From contig NC_079897.1 in the NCBI RefSeq assembly GCF_024868665.1, forward strand, positions 7,051,240-7,115,239: a stretch of 64,000 nucleotides of DNA. Direction: 5' to 3'. Shown here one piece after another: positions 33,568 through 44,344 of this stretch (position 1 is its first letter; each line of letters starts with the position of its first letter). Position numbers and translations under genes: made by a program. Source of the DNA: Triplophysa rosa. Taxonomy: Eukaryota; Chordata; Actinopteri; Cypriniformes; Nemacheilidae. Below the pieces are notes generated by a model. It was given only the letters and a program-made list of their open reading frames with translations, searched no databases and was not told where the DNA came from.

Positions 33568-34260
33568 TCCTATGGAAAACGCCACAGCACTGAGCCGCGT
33601 CACAATCTCTGCGGAGCGACGTTGACTGGCCTGGGCGAGACAGACGAAGACGCTAACGCGAAATTATGACCTTCCAGTGAGAGGAAGGGGGACCCAGAGC
33701 TTTCCACAAAAAGTTGGGAAGCCCCCTAACGCCGGCCGTCACGGGCGGAGGCCTGATTCTCTAAATGGCGAGAAGCCGCCCGGCACCGTACGGGCCACTG
33801 GGTAAGCATTATTCCCCCTGGGGGGAAAAACGCTGCAGAGGCCACTACCTACCGTAGGGAGGAATTAGTGGAGACACCACATGGTCTCACCATCAGGGGA
33901 GAACTCATGGGAGGAATGTGCGGACTGCAGGAGTTAACCGCAAGGTGGGAGTCCACCTGGGGAGGTCATGGGTTGCCAAGGTGGGAACCATTCATGAGGA
34001 TACATCAGACGGAACAGCCCACGGAGGGGGGGTTACCACGTCTGGAGCACTAGGTCCGGTTAGAGCTATGTGGAATAACTCAACTGTTCCCCGGCCTAAG
34101 GGGGCAGGGCTGCTCTGCCCAGCCTGTCCCCTGGAAGGGTGCTTAGTGATGGATGGAATGCCTATTCTTTACCCGAGGGGAAAGAAGTGAGGCTGGATCG
34201 CCACTGCTCCCCCCGAAGGGGGAAGGGCTTCCGCAGGCGTACGCCCAACGGCTGCCGGTC

Positions 34261-35145
34261 CTACCTGTTGCCCTGCAGGACGCGGGCTGACACCGGTTCA
34301 ACGCGGAGGTTGTAGAACCTCGCGAAGGTATTGGGCGTAGCCCAACCCGCAGCTCTGCAGATGTCTGCCAGAGAGGCGCCCTGAGCCAGTGCCCACGAGG
34401 AGGCGACACCCCGAGTGGAGTGCGCCTTAACTCCTAAGGGGCAGGGGCGATCTTGCGACCGGTATGCCAAGGATATGGCATCCACGATCCAGTGCGCCAG
34501 TCTCTGTTTGGAGACAGCTCTCCCCTTCTGCTGACCTCCAAAACAGACAAAGAGCTGCTCAGAGCTTCTGAAGCTCTGCGTGCGGTCCAAGTAGAGGCGC
34601 AGTGCGCGTACTGGACACAACACGGAAGGGGTTGGGTCTTCCTCCCCGGTGGGGAGCGCCTGCAAGTTCACCACCTGGTCCCGGAAGGGAGTGGTGGGAA
34701 CCTTGGGCACGTAGCCGGGCCATGGTCTCAGGATAACGTGAGAGTCTCCAGGCCCGAATTCTAGGCAACCCGAGGACACAGAGAATGCTTGTAGGTCCCC
34801 TACCCTCTTGAAGGAGGTGAGCGCTACCAGGAGGGCCGTCTTTATCGACAGGCGAGAAAGATCGGCCTCTCCTAGGGGCTCGAAGGGGGGCCTCTGGAGG
34901 CCCTCCAGGACCACTTCGAGGTCCCAAGAGGGTACGGGGCGCGGGCGAGGCGGATTCAACCGTCTCGCGCCCCTCAGGAACCTGGTGACCAGGTCGTGCT
35001 GCCCTAGAGACTTACCAGCAACTGGGTCGTGATGTGCGGCTATAACGGCAACATACACTTTCAGTGTGGAAGGGGAGAGGTTCTTCTCAAGTCTCTCCTG
35101 GAGAAAGGACAGTACGTACCTGATCGAGCATCTCTGCGGGTCTTC
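34261..35145 (-). CDS. DIRS tyrosine recombinase, copy C
   Basis: The frame is open for about 294 codons below a stop at 35146-35148, with the first ATG at 35058 giving 265 residues. It would integrate circular element DNA by the Y-recombinase strand-exchange reaction. Visible catalytic positions are R in TSFKRVGDLQAF (box I), HSTRG (HxxR, box II), the W in AAGWATPNTFA and the nucleophile Y in ARFYNLR (codon at 34312-34314). The middle block VPKVPTTPFRDQVVNLQALP is shared by all copies. The N-terminal core-binding part (KRLYAFKWRIFSS) lies above the stop in the same frame. Here about 12 bp present in D and E are missing and create that stop. It is the only DIRS recombinase in the window with all box II and tyrosine residues. 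Confidence 0.85.
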   Translation of the reverse strand, partial: EDPQRCSIRYVLSFLQERLEKNLSPSTLKVYVAVIAAHHDPVAGKSLGQHDLVTRFLRGARRLNPPRPRPVPSWDLEVVLEGLQRPPFEPLGEADLSRLSIKTALLVALTSFKRVGDLQAFSVSSGCLEFGPGDSHVILRPWPGYVPKVPTTPFRDQVVNLQALPTGEEDPTPSVLCPVRALRLYLDRTQSFRSSEQLFVCFGGQQKGRAVSKQRLAHWIVDAISLAYRSQDRPCPLGVKAHSTRGVASSWALAQGASLADICRAAGWATPNTFARFYNLRVEPVSARVLQGNR

Positions 35146-37344
35146 TCAGTGAGACGAGAAGATGCGCCACTTGAAGGCATACAGCCTCTTAGTGGCCGGG
35201 GCCCTAGCCTGTGTGAGGGTCTCTACCACCGCCGGGGGTAGGTCGCTCAGGATCTCCTCGTCCCGTCCAGGGGCCAGACATGGAGGTTCCAGAGGTCTGG
35301 CCTGGGATGCCAAAACGTGCCCTTCCCCTGAGAAAGGAGGTCCTTCCTTAAGGGAATCGGCCACGGGGGAGTTGTTGTCAGGCTCACCAGCTCTGAGAAC
35401 CAAGTCCGGTTGGGCCAATAGGGCGCAACTAGTAGCACTTGATGCTCCTCTTCCCTGACCTTGCACAGGGTCTGTGCAATGAGGCTCACTGGGGGGAAGG
35501 CGTACTTCCTCTTGTCCCGCGGCCAGCTGTGCGCAAGGGCATCCGTTCCGAGGGGACCGTCGGACAGGGAGTACCAAAGCGGACAATGGGTGGAGTCCGG
35601 GGAGGCAAACAGGTCCACCTGCGCCCAGCCGAAATGCTCCCATATGAGCTGAACCGCGTGAGGGTGGAGTCGCCACTCTCCGCGAGGTGACCACTGACGA
35701 GAGAGCCGGTCTGCTGTCTGGTTCAGGTTGCCCGGGATGTGTATGGCTCGCAGGGAGCTGATCACCTGCTGACTCCAGAGGAGGAGGCGTCGGGCGAGTC
35801 GTCTTAGCTGTCGTGAACGAATGCCACCCTGGTGGTTGATATACGCCACGGCAGCTGTGCTGTCCGACCGGACCAGCACGTGTCTGCCCTGCACGAAGGG
35901 TTGGAACCTCTTCAGCGCAAGCAGCACAGCCCACAACTCTAGGCAGTTGATATGCCAACGCAGACGGGGGCCCGTCCACCGCCCCGCTACTGCGTGCCCA
36001 TTGCACACAGCACCCCAGCCCTGAAGGGAGGCATCCGTCGTTACCACGACGTGTCTTGATACCTGCCCTAGGGGGACCCCCTCCCGTAGGAAGGCCATAG
36101 ACGACCAAGGGGTCAGGGTGCGCCGGCAGAAGGGCGTGATGACCATACGCCTGCTGCCGGTGTGCCACGCTCTCCAAGCAACATGACTCTGTAGCCAGTG
36201 TTGGAGCGGTCGCATGTGCATCAACCCGAGGGGGACCACCCCCTCCGAGGATGCCATGTGCCCCAGGAGCCTCTGAAATTGTTTCAGGGAGACCACTGGC
36301 TGCCTGAAATGCTTCAGGCAGCGTAACACTGACCGGGCACGCTCTGTAATCAGTCGTGCTGTCATGGAGACAGAGTCGAGTTCCATACCGAGAAAGGAGA
36401 TGCTCTGCGCGGGGGAGAGATTGCTCTTTTCCCAGTTGACCTGTAGCCCCAACCGATCTAGGTGCCAGAGCACCAGGTCCCTGTGTGTACACAACAGATC
36501 TCGCGAGTGAGCCCAGACGAGCCAGTCGTCGAGATAGTTGAGTACCCGTACACCTTCTTCCCTGAGAGGAAGAATGGCGGCCTCCACGACCTTCGTAAAG
36601 ACACGTGGAGACAGGGACAGACCGAAGGGGAGGACCCTGTACTGATATGCCCGTCCCTCGAACGCGAACCGCAGGAACGGCCAGTGTCGAGGGAGGATCG
36701 AGACATGAAAGTACGCGTCCTTCAGGTCGATTGCCATGAACAAGTCCTGACGCCTGACGGACGCCAGGATGCGCTTCTGTGTGACCATCCTGAAAGGCAG
36801 CTTGTGTAGGTGCCTGTTCAGAACACGCAGATCCAAGATAGGGCACAACCCACCGCCTTTCTTGGGAACAATGAAGTACGGGCTGTAGAACCCGCTGAAC
36901 ATCTCGGCCAGTGGGACGGGCTAGATCGCTCCCTTCACCAGAAGGGAGGCGACCTCCGCCCGAAGTACGGGGGCATCCCTGCCTCTGACTGAGGTAAAAA
37001 GGATGCCCCGGAACTTGGGCGGACGTGTCGCGAACTGAATCGCGTAACCGAGACGGATCGTCTTCCTCAGCCAACCTGACAGTCTGGGAAGCTGAGACCA
37101 GGCTCCCCGAAACTGTGACAGGGGGACTAGAGGTTTGATCTGCTTCATCGCCCCCCCGGAGGGTGGTTCGATGGCTAGCAGTACGGATTCCTTGCCGGGG
37201 GAGGACCCCCGGGGAGGAGATCGGCTCTGCTGTCTTTCCTGCCTGGCGATTGTCCGGCTCGACGCACTGTCTGTCTGAGAGTGCTGAAGGCCGGTGTTTA
37301 TACTCGACATTGCGCTTTGACATGACGCAACGTCGAGTTGCCAT
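35146..37344 (-). CDS. Long frame overlapping RT/RNase H, in phase with recombinase
   Basis: A 732-codon open frame overlaps almost the whole RT/RNase H ORF in another phase. It ends in TKRLYAFKWRIFSS, the expected start of the recombinase core-binding domain, and is in the same frame as the recombinase below its stop. It is therefore either an N-terminal extension of the YR ORF, as overlapping RT and YR frames are known in DIRS elements, or an open shadow caused by GC-rich codon use. The corresponding frame is also open in part of copy D (50078-51025). The upstream part has no domain I recognise. Confidence 0.35.
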   Translation of the reverse strand: MATRRCVMSKRNVEYKHRPSALSDRQCVEPDNRQAGKTAEPISSPGVLPRQGIRTASHRTTLRGGDEADQTSSPPVTVSGSLVSASQTVRLAEEDDPSRLRDSVRDTSAQVPGHPFYLSQRQGCPRTSGGGRLPSGEGSDLARPTGRDVQRVLQPVLHCSQERRWVVPYLGSACSEQAPTQAAFQDGHTEAHPGVRQASGLVHGNRPEGRVLSCLDPPSTLAVPAVRVRGTGISVQGPPLRSVPVSTCLYEGRGGRHSSSQGRRCTGTQLSRRLARLGSLARSVVYTQGPGALAPRSVGATGQLGKEQSLPRAEHLLSRYGTRLCLHDSTTDYRACPVSVTLPEAFQAASGLPETISEAPGAHGILGGGGPPRVDAHATAPTLATESCCLESVAHRQQAYGHHALLPAHPDPLVVYGLPTGGGPPRAGIKTRRGNDGCLPSGLGCCVQWARSSGAVDGPPSALAYQLPRVVGCAACAEEVPTLRAGQTRAGPVGQHSCRGVYQPPGWHSFTTAKTTRPTPPPLESAGDQLPASHTHPGQPEPDSRPALSSVVTSRRVATPPSRGSAHMGAFRLGAGGPVCLPGLHPLSALVLPVRRSPRNGCPCAQLAAGQEEVRLPPSEPHCTDPVQGQGRGASSATSCALLAQPDLVLRAGEPDNNSPVADSLKEGPPFSGEGHVLASQARPLEPPCLAPGRDEEILSDLPPAVVETLTQARAPATKRLYAFKWRIFSSH

Positions 37345-37724
37345 CCACCGTCGACCAGAGGGTGGGAACGGCTGTGAAAACCCAGAGAGAGAGGAAACTC
37401 TTTTTGTGAGGAAGTGGGCGCTGGCCCCCCAGGGGGGACCAGCTGATGGTAGGAAGGGGCAGGAACCGTCCCTATCCGACCCAGCGATGTGGTGGCTGGA
37501 ATCGGGCCCGATGGTAGTCTCAATCTCCCTGGGGTCTCTACGTCAGGGCCGCTTCTGCTTCCACGACGGCTGCTGACGGGGAGGCGGTTTCCTCTTTGAC
37601 GTCCTTTTCCGGGAGGCAGCCTGAGAAAGGGGCACTGGAGCCGGATCCGGAGTCGAAGAGGGCCGAGGCTGCCGGGAAGCAGACGCCGCTTGGGATCTCG
37701 AAGGCCTGACGGCGGCCGAGTCAC
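35247..37724 (-). pseudogene. DIRS reverse transcriptase/RNase H/MT-like protein, copy C, one stop
   Basis: About 825 codons are interrupted only by TAG at 36921-36923, where D and E-type copies have a glutamate codon (IEPVP). The downstream 551-codon part is fully open. RT motifs are GFYSPYFIVPKKGGG, RPILDLR-like CPILDLRVLNRH, AIDLKDAYFHVSI (motif A), LPFGLSLSPRVFTKVV (B), VLNYLDDWLVWA (C) and FLGMELDS. RNase H motifs are TTDASLQGWGAV, INCLELWAVLLAL, VRSDSTAAVAYINHQGG and HIPGNLNQTADRLSRQ. The last 150 residues (QVDLFASPDSTHCPLWYS, YAFPPVSLIAQTL) resemble the Dam-like methyltransferase region of DIRS, with FPPV where a (D/N)PP(Y/W) motif would be. It would make cDNA from element RNA. Confidence 0.88.
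37302..37338 (-). other. Conserved hairpin at gag/RT junction, copy C
   Basis: In sense orientation the arms are ACTCGACGTTGCG and CGCAATGTCGAGT around an 11-nt loop, giving a 13-bp stem with one G-U pair. The same hairpin is in E (60995-61031) and, with a mismatch each, in A (8220-8256) and D (50557-50593). B keeps a 10-bp version. It is followed directly by TATAAAC. Confidence 0.6.
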
Positions 37725-38515
37725 GGCGGGGCAGGATGTGCCTGATAGCCTCCGTCTGCTTCTTCACCGTTGAGAACTGCTGAGAGAAATCCTCAACGGT
37801 GTCACCAAACAGCCCTCCCTGCAAGATGAGGGCGTCGAGAAAGCGAACCTTCTCGGCGTCCCGCATCTGCGCAACGTTGAGCCAGAGGTGCCTCTCTTGG
37901 ACCACCATGGTAGACATCGCCCGACCCAAGGCCCGTGCCGTCACCTTAGTCGCCCGTAGAGCAAGACTGGCGGTACGGAGTTCCTGGAGTTCCGGAGTAA
38001 CCATTGGGTCGGTCTTGCCCTCGTGGAGCTCCTTCAATGCCTTGGCCTGGTGGACCTGCAGGATGGCCATGGCGTGGAGGGAGAAGGCGGCCTGACCCGC
38101 AGCCGTTTAAGCCTTCGACACCAGCGATGCCGAAAACTTACACGCCTTGGATGGGAGTCTAGGCCGAGCCCTCCAGGTGGCCGCTGTCTGCGGGCATAGG
38201 TGCACCGCTACAGCACGCTCCACCTGGGGGATCTCGACATAGCCCCTGACCGCCCCACCATCGAGGGAAGTAAGGGCGACTGAGCCTTTCTGATTGGAAC
38301 GAGCCGTGAGGGGCGCGTTCCAAGTCTTACTCAGCTCCTCATGCACCTCCGGGAAATACGGGACCGGTGCTGGGCGCGGCTTGGAGCCGCGCTAAGACCC
38401 CAGGTACCACGTATCCAACCGCGAGCGCTGGGGTAAAGGCGGTGCTGTGCACTGCAGCCCAATGCTCTCGGCGGCCCGGAAGAGCACGGTTGACATCTCA
38501 ACGTCCGCTTGTTGG
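37543..38515 (-). pseudogene. DIRS gag-like protein, copy C, truncated
   Basis: The C-terminal part is open for 175 codons from ATG at 38070. A TAA at 38107-38109 separates it from the upstream stretch in the same frame, and the N-terminus is missing at the 38515 breakpoint. The predicted protein has a helical core (QAKALKELHEGKTDP, ALGRAMSTMVVQERHLWL, AQMRDAEKVRFLDA) and a basic tail (RKRTSKRKPPPRQQPSWKQK) suited to nucleic-acid binding. This is typical of DIRS ORF1. It ends about 180 bp inside the start of the RT frame (37724). Confidence 0.8.
37765..37801 (-). other. Covarying stem inside gag, copy C
   Basis: In sense orientation CACCGTTGAG pairs perfectly with CTCAACGGTG across a 17-nt loop. 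Copy E has TACTGTCGAG pairing with CTCGACAGTA at the same place (60505-60595). Three of ten base pairs differ, and all three are compensated. Confidence 0.6.
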
Positions 38516-41260
38516 CAAGAGAGATTCATCAGGAAAAGGTCAAATAGAACAAAACAATTTTAGCATGGAAAGTTAAGCATAAAAAGAACTTGGGGTGAAA
38601 ATATCAACGATTAGGTTTAAATGTGTACAGACATTCTGAAAACTCTGTAACATAAGATGAACATGTCTATGAACTATTTTAATGAAATTAGAAAAAGTCA
38701 GAAAGAATCAAGTTTTAAATATGTATTTAGCATATTTAAAAAAATGTAAAAGTAGCTTTGGGGTCAATTTGACCCCAAACATAACAGGAGGGTTAAGAGT
38801 AAAAAAATTCTTGTTTCAAAGCTGCACTTAAAAGTTGATTATAAAGCAGCTCAGTCGTACTTTAAGTGAAGTGTAGGACTAAATCTTAAGTGTCAGGCTT
38901 AGAGATGATTTATGACACTTTGCTGTGCTGCAAACAGGATTTTGGATGATGAGATTGGCATGGACCAATCACTGAATAGATTTAATTTTTTTAGGTATAT
39001 TCTCTGATACACTCACGTTGAATGGTAAAATTCCTAAAAGGAGTTTATATTCAACACACATATGACAATAAAGACGTATCAAGAGAATACATTGATATAT
39101 ACATTGGAAATGAAAGATAAACACGTTTCCACCATTTCTTAATTACCCATTTTAAACCGGTGCTGAAATTAGTTTTATTTGCTTTAGTGGAGAAGTTTCA
39201 TTTAAATACAAAGTTATTTTCGGTATAAATGTTTTCTTGCTTGTGAAATCACACATACTATTGAGAACAAAATACAGCATAACGAGAATGCGCAAAAATA
39301 ATGCAAATTCATTGCAATAGAGCATAACAAGATGATCCATAGCAATACAGCATAATGAGAATGCGCAACATACTTTAAAAAAAGTTCCACCTGCAATTAC
39401 GCCTATGCAGGGGAGTACCGAATTTGTGCATGTATAATGTGGAATGATACGGTTCCATTGGCCAACCCCTCTTTCCACCACATGTCTCTGTCTCCTCAGC
39501 GCCATCTTAAGCCCCTAGTGACAACTCCTAAGTACTTGAGAGGCCTCTCGAGCTGTCTTAAATAATTGGGAGAGTAAAGGTGATACTTAGCTTTAAGAAA
39601 TTTGATAATTTGCTTTTATATTTAAGTTTGCAAGTAGGAGTAAATTTCATGAATTCTCAGCACTTAAGACTAAAATGGCACTTTGAGAAGATTGATAAAT
39701 ACGGGCCCAGGTGATTCCAATACAAACTTATTGAGAATCATTGTGAAATGATCAAAGAAGCCACTTGTTTTGATGCCCAGTAGCTTTAGCTGTAGCTTAG
39801 CATCAGTGAAAATGACTGCAGTATTTACAGTGAAGGGCGACTTGCAAAGCCTTCAGACAGATATCACAAACTGAGCTTTTGTCCTTATAATATAGCCTTT
39901 CCTTTACATTCATAAATACCTGCAGACTGTGAGGTGACTGTTTACGGCACACTGTTAGAGCAAGTGTGGATGGACACGACGGAAGAACAGTACTGTGCAG
40001 ATTTTACGCAGTTTTACCGGAGGACCACTACACTGTCTGCATACTTTGTTGGAAAATGATGACAGATGATTCTTTTAGAAGAAATCTGATGTACACAATT
40101 GGAAATATATTCACAGTTCTCTGATTTATGGACTAAAAGTGCAAATGGATGTTATTGTGGACTCTTGGCATGAAGGATTTATCAGGTTGAGGTTGTTTGG
40201 AGGTTATAGTAATGTACAGTATGAATGTATCTAATTTGCACTCCTCAGGCAAATTATTATATTACTGCTGCTAGAACATACATTTTATGAAACAGTGTTT
40301 GGATATCAATGCAAAACAGTATGTGATTTTTATTACAGTCATTGAACAAAAAATACTTTTAATTTAAAATTTGGGAATCAAAAATACGTAGGGCTCATGG
40401 ATCGGCCAGTTTAACCTTAAACCTTGTGTGTATTTAACACAACCCTTTGTTTATGACAGTTCAAACACAATAGGACACAAAAAATAACTTGTACTAGTAC
40501 TCCTATGCTGTGTGACAGGTGGTGTTTTTGCCAGGGCTTAGAGTGCACGCTGACTTGTCTGAACACCTACACATAATCATGAAAAAAGTATTTTTATCAG
40601 CAAAGCACATATGCATAATTTTTCATATCATGGTCGATGTCAATATTTAATGTATAAGCAAATATCGGCTTATAATATCTACCTTCCGATAATGTTGTGC
40701 ATCCATATACTTGAAATAACAGCAGAGCACCTAAAAACTGGTGAGTATAAGAGTGGTATTGACATACGAATGGAAAGATCTATTCTTTTCAGATGCTGAA
40801 TGAGAGGAAGATGGTGGGGTAGAGTTTGTGTGGCATGTACACATCTCAGTTGCTGCAGGGAGTGCTGTTCCAGGCTGAGGTGAATCGGGGAACACAAACA
40901 ATGGAGAAAGAGGATGACTGGAAAATCTGAGAAACTGTGATTACATTACAAGAAAAGTTGTTGCCTAACCAGAATATCTGATTTCCCCATTGCCCAGCCA
41001 GCCTAGTACCAGGCCTGGTAGTAGGTTGTCCACCATATCAGTTTTGAGCAAACTTTGCCCAGTTGGCTCTCTTGGCTGTTTGTTGCAACCAGAGGGTATG
41101 TCTAAAGATTTTACAGGTGTTTGGGACTAAGGCGACCAGGATCATTCATATGGATCTTAAAGATCTGGAAAGGGTCCAGGATATTGATGATTAATTATTA
41201 ATTGATGAAGACAGAACTTCGACAGGCAGGCGTCGACAGAAACCAAGCGCGAGCTCAGTT
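38516..41260. other. Unassigned region with MITE ends
   Basis: No gene is recognised. GGGGTCAATTTGACCCC (38761-38777) is a perfect palindrome, followed by AGGAGGGTTAA, which resembles a piggyBac-type end at TTAA. A TTGATAAATACGGGCCC motif at about 39690-39710 resembles the end of a fish DNA element. A short local duplication around ACAGCATAA(C/T)GAGAATGCGC occurs at 39275-39300 and 39345-39370. Confidence 0.4.
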
Positions 41261-41266
41261 TTAGGT

Positions 41267-41950
41267 GGCTTTCACACTTTGGAACAGAGCACGGTTTGCA
41301 TGAAAAATCACTAATGTGAAAGCTGTCAAGCGAACTTGGGTGCGCACCAAGGTACCGAACGCGAGACTATCTGAAGGAAGTAGTCTGAGTTCGGTTGCTC
41401 TCGAACCGTGGCACGGTTCGAATGAATATGAAAGCAACACAGTCCCAGGTGCACAAATGTTCAGGAAGTAAAGTGACCTGCGCATGCGTTTAAGCCGATT
41501 ACAATGTATTTACTTCAATGAAACATGTAAGAGATGATAGTGTTGATGATTTACCTTGGATTCGAGCAAGAGTGAGCCTACATTGTATTTGTGCGTTGCA
41601 AGTGGAATCAGGGCGGCAGGTCAATGGTAATACACTATTTACTCAAAATAGTCTTTTTGCAAGCAGCAGAAAGCCGTCTGCATGCAACGCGCATACAGTA
41701 AACCTAAATGTCGTTTGCTCTGTTGCACATAATAGCATCAAATTAATAAAAACAACAATATAATGATCCGTGTACGGTTTTATGTAATGCACCGTGCACA
41801 TTTTGATGACGTAAGACGAACGCAAATGCACCACGGTTCGATAGAATCGAGTTGAGTGTGAAACCAAACCAACGCTGCAGGGGGCACCTGGAACAATCGG
41901 ACTCAGGTTTGGACCGCAGCAAATGTGTCCAATCTGAAAACGGCCTGAGT
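41267..41950. mobile_element. Putative MITE with TTTCACAC-type ends
   Basis: It begins near GGCTTTCACACTTTGGAACA and contains inverted relatives such as GAGTGTGAAACC at about 41853-41864. Repeated CACGGTTCGA words lie on both sides of a central AT-rich part. It is probably a non-autonomous DNA element, with edges approximate. Confidence 0.4.
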
Positions 41951-42125
41951 GCAGTTGCACTCGAAATGTGGCACGTTTTTTGCGTATTGTTCCCCTTTAT
42001 CTACAGATATTGTACTGTAGAAGAACGTTGTTGCTACAATTAGTTACGCTGTAAATCCTGTTTAATTTTGCAGTACATTGTGGACCGTCCAAATTCTCTT
42101 GTCAAGGAAATTATTAAGTAGCAAC

Positions 42126-43127
42126 TAGGGCTGCAACTAACGATTATTTTGATAATCGATTAGTTGGACGATTATTTGTTCGATTAATCGATTAATCAGA
42201 TATAAATGTAATTACATCTTTTGCTTATGATAAGTAAATCACATATGGGAAAAGTATACACAACTGAACACATTAGCCTTCTCCCAAAATGTTGCGAATG
42301 TCTCCATAATTAACACACCTGGTGAGTTGATTCAGGTGTGTCATATTAGAAGCAACTGACAGTAGTCTCTCCCAAACGTGGGAGCGAGGGGAGGGTCGGC
42401 AAAGGAAATCATTTTTTGTGCCATGAAAAGTGAGATATTTGTCATTCAAATGTAGTGAAGTACAGTAAAAAGTAAACAGAAAAAGTAATACTTAAGTACA
42501 AATACTCAAAAAAGTGTACTTAAGTACAGTTCTCAAGTAAATGTACTTCGTTACCCACCTCTGAACTAAATAAACCACCAAATCAGGGAATTTAGCCTAA
42601 TATGTACTTTGCAAAGTGCAAATTCCACAAATTGGGTTTTAGTAATATAATCTTTAATTTTGTCATTTAAACACCTCTTCCTTTTAAACTTTAAAACTGC
42701 GCAGTTTGAAGAGATGCATGCAAAACACGTCTGACTCTACATGACTCAAAACACGTCTGACTCACATCTGACGCTGCATGGAGAGACGCATGCACCGAGA
42801 GACACATCTGACTTTAAAACTGCGCAACTTGTGCCGCACGGAGAGATGCAACCACGAAGATACACATCTGACTTTAAAACTGCGTACCTCGCACTGCACT
42901 GAGAGACAAGTGTGACTTTAAAACTGCGCATCTCACACTGCACGAAGAGACGCATCCACGGAGAGACACGTCTGACTTTAAAACTGCGCAGCTCATGCTG
43001 CACGGAGAGACACATCTAAAATGGTAATTTTAAAAGGGTAGAAGACGCTCTTGATTTATAACTGCGTGACGTCAAGTGACGTCACAGACCAACTAATCGA
43101 TATTATCGATTAGTTGTTGCAGCCCTA
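42126..43127. mobile_element. Non-autonomous hAT element, 1002 bp
   Basis: Ends are TAGGGCTGCAACTAACGATT and, inverted, TAGGGCTGCAACAACTAATC. They are flanked by GTAGCAAC (42118-42125) and GTAGGAAC (43128-43135), an 8-bp target duplication with one mismatch, diagnostic of hAT. The interior carries AATCGATTA-rich subterminal inverted repeats and a minisatellite, with no transposase. Confidence 0.85.
42690..43020. repeat. Minisatellite inside the hAT element
   Basis: About five imperfect units of about 65 bp share CTGACTTTAAAACTGCGCA and a GAGAGACGCATCCAC-like half. The length variation of the unit suggests ongoing slippage or unequal exchange. Confidence 0.75.
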
Positions 43128-43135
43128 GTAGGAAC

Positions 43136-43440
43136 ATAAGTAGGAATTCATCATCCTCTGACTTAAAACAGGATAAAACTTGAATCTTTGACTTGGTGTT
43201 TTACATGTCATGGTCAGTAAAGTGTCATTTACAAGCAGTTCAAATACATACCCTACATTACACTGACATGTTTAGGCAGGTTTTTATCTCATTCTGATGT
43301 CTACTTGTTGCTTAGACTGCACTGGCATTTAATGTTTGTTGTTTTATTGACTTTGCAATGTGTCTTTAAAAGGTCCTTAGCAACATTTTTTTTCTAAATT
43401 ACGGTGTTTTAGAACCAAAGGTATGGTGTTTGTGCACCAA
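43136..43440. other. Unassigned spacer
   Basis: No feature is recognised. Confidence 0.5.
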
Positions 43441-44340
43441 TAAGCGGGTGTGTTATGTTGCGGGCCGCTCCTGATGAAGAAATCCACAACTGGCAGTCCA
43501 ATAATCCACTGGGCAGAGCCCGAGAGTCCATGGGGTGAATTCACAGGATGAACGTCCTCTTAACCAACCAGAGAAATGTACTTGGGGAATCCGTAAGAAT
43601 GACAGGGAAGATTCTCTTGGAAGAAATCCACTAGATCGACAGGATCATACACTCGGAAGAAATCCACTTGACCAACAGGAATACATATACGGATGAAATC
43701 CAACTTGACCGACAGGGATATTTACTCGGATGAAATCCACTAGACCGACAGGAACATGTACTCTGACTAATCCACTAGAATGACAGGAACCCGTATACAG
43801 GGGAGTCTTTAAGGCTGGCTAGCAGTCCCTCGGGAGGTAGAGCTTACATGGTTGATGGGGAAACCCCTCTAGCTCCGTCAACCCGACCAGATGAGAGACC
43901 AGTAACACTGAAGCGGGGTAGACGCTGCAGGCAGATAAGAGGTAGACACCATGTGGCAAACACAGCTCTGGAGCCTAGACAAAAAAGGGTAATTAACACA
44001 ATGCCCAAGAACTAGATGGTACGACTGGTAGGTTGTGAGAAATAACACTGACGATCTGACTAAGGATGGTGGAACAAGCGGATATAAGAAGGTAAAAGAA
44101 TCAAGAGTGCAGATGAGAAACCAGGAGGGGAGAGAGAAAAACCGAAGCCAACCCAGGTGAGAAGAGTGAAACAATAATGAGGTAATTAGCGTAGACACAC
44201 GAGGGTAGGGCGATCACGGAGACCGCACCACGTGCTCGACAGGAAACAAAATAAACAAGTGCTCAGACCCGAGACCCAACACAAAAAACAAGTTGGACGT
44301 ATGACATAATATTTATGTGCTCGACACACTCCCCCAGCGT
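43441..44340 (-). repeat. LTR-like sequence containing a minisatellite
   Basis: Read on the minus strand there is a TATATCC box near 44080, long pyrimidine-rich UTR-like sequence, and then tandem units. The composition recalls fish LTRs, but I cannot see clear TG/CA ends or a target duplication, so the class is uncertain. Confidence 0.35.
43590..43795. repeat. Approximately 45-bp minisatellite
   Basis: Five imperfect units occur with the core GAAATCCACTNGACCGACAG followed by a variable (G)AANATNTACTCGGA. They lie within the LTR-like segment. Confidence 0.75.
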
Positions 44341-44344
44341 TCTT

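Larger units (their letters stand above)
33207..38515 (-). mobile_element. DIRS retrotransposon copy C (best-preserved ORFs, 5' truncated)
   Basis: The copy runs from the 3' terminus (AAC at 33207-33209) through ICR, recombinase, RT/RNase H and gag. It stops at about 38515, where similarity to the other copies ends abruptly inside gag. The 5' ITR and the gag N-terminus are gone, about 1.7 kb relative to copy E. The RT/RNase H frame has one stop, and the recombinase frame has one upstream stop. The 3' terminal repeat lost about 30 bp (GTTCCCTGATGGAGGGAAC hairpin), while the ICR still holds it. The ITR TATA reads TGTA here. Confidence 0.9.

Noticed and set aside
33325..33669. Open frames across the ICR and ITR (also at 4659-4958 and 47289-47633)
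   Set aside because: The same frames recur because the ITR/ICR DNA is repeated; they overlap structural termini and lack motifs.
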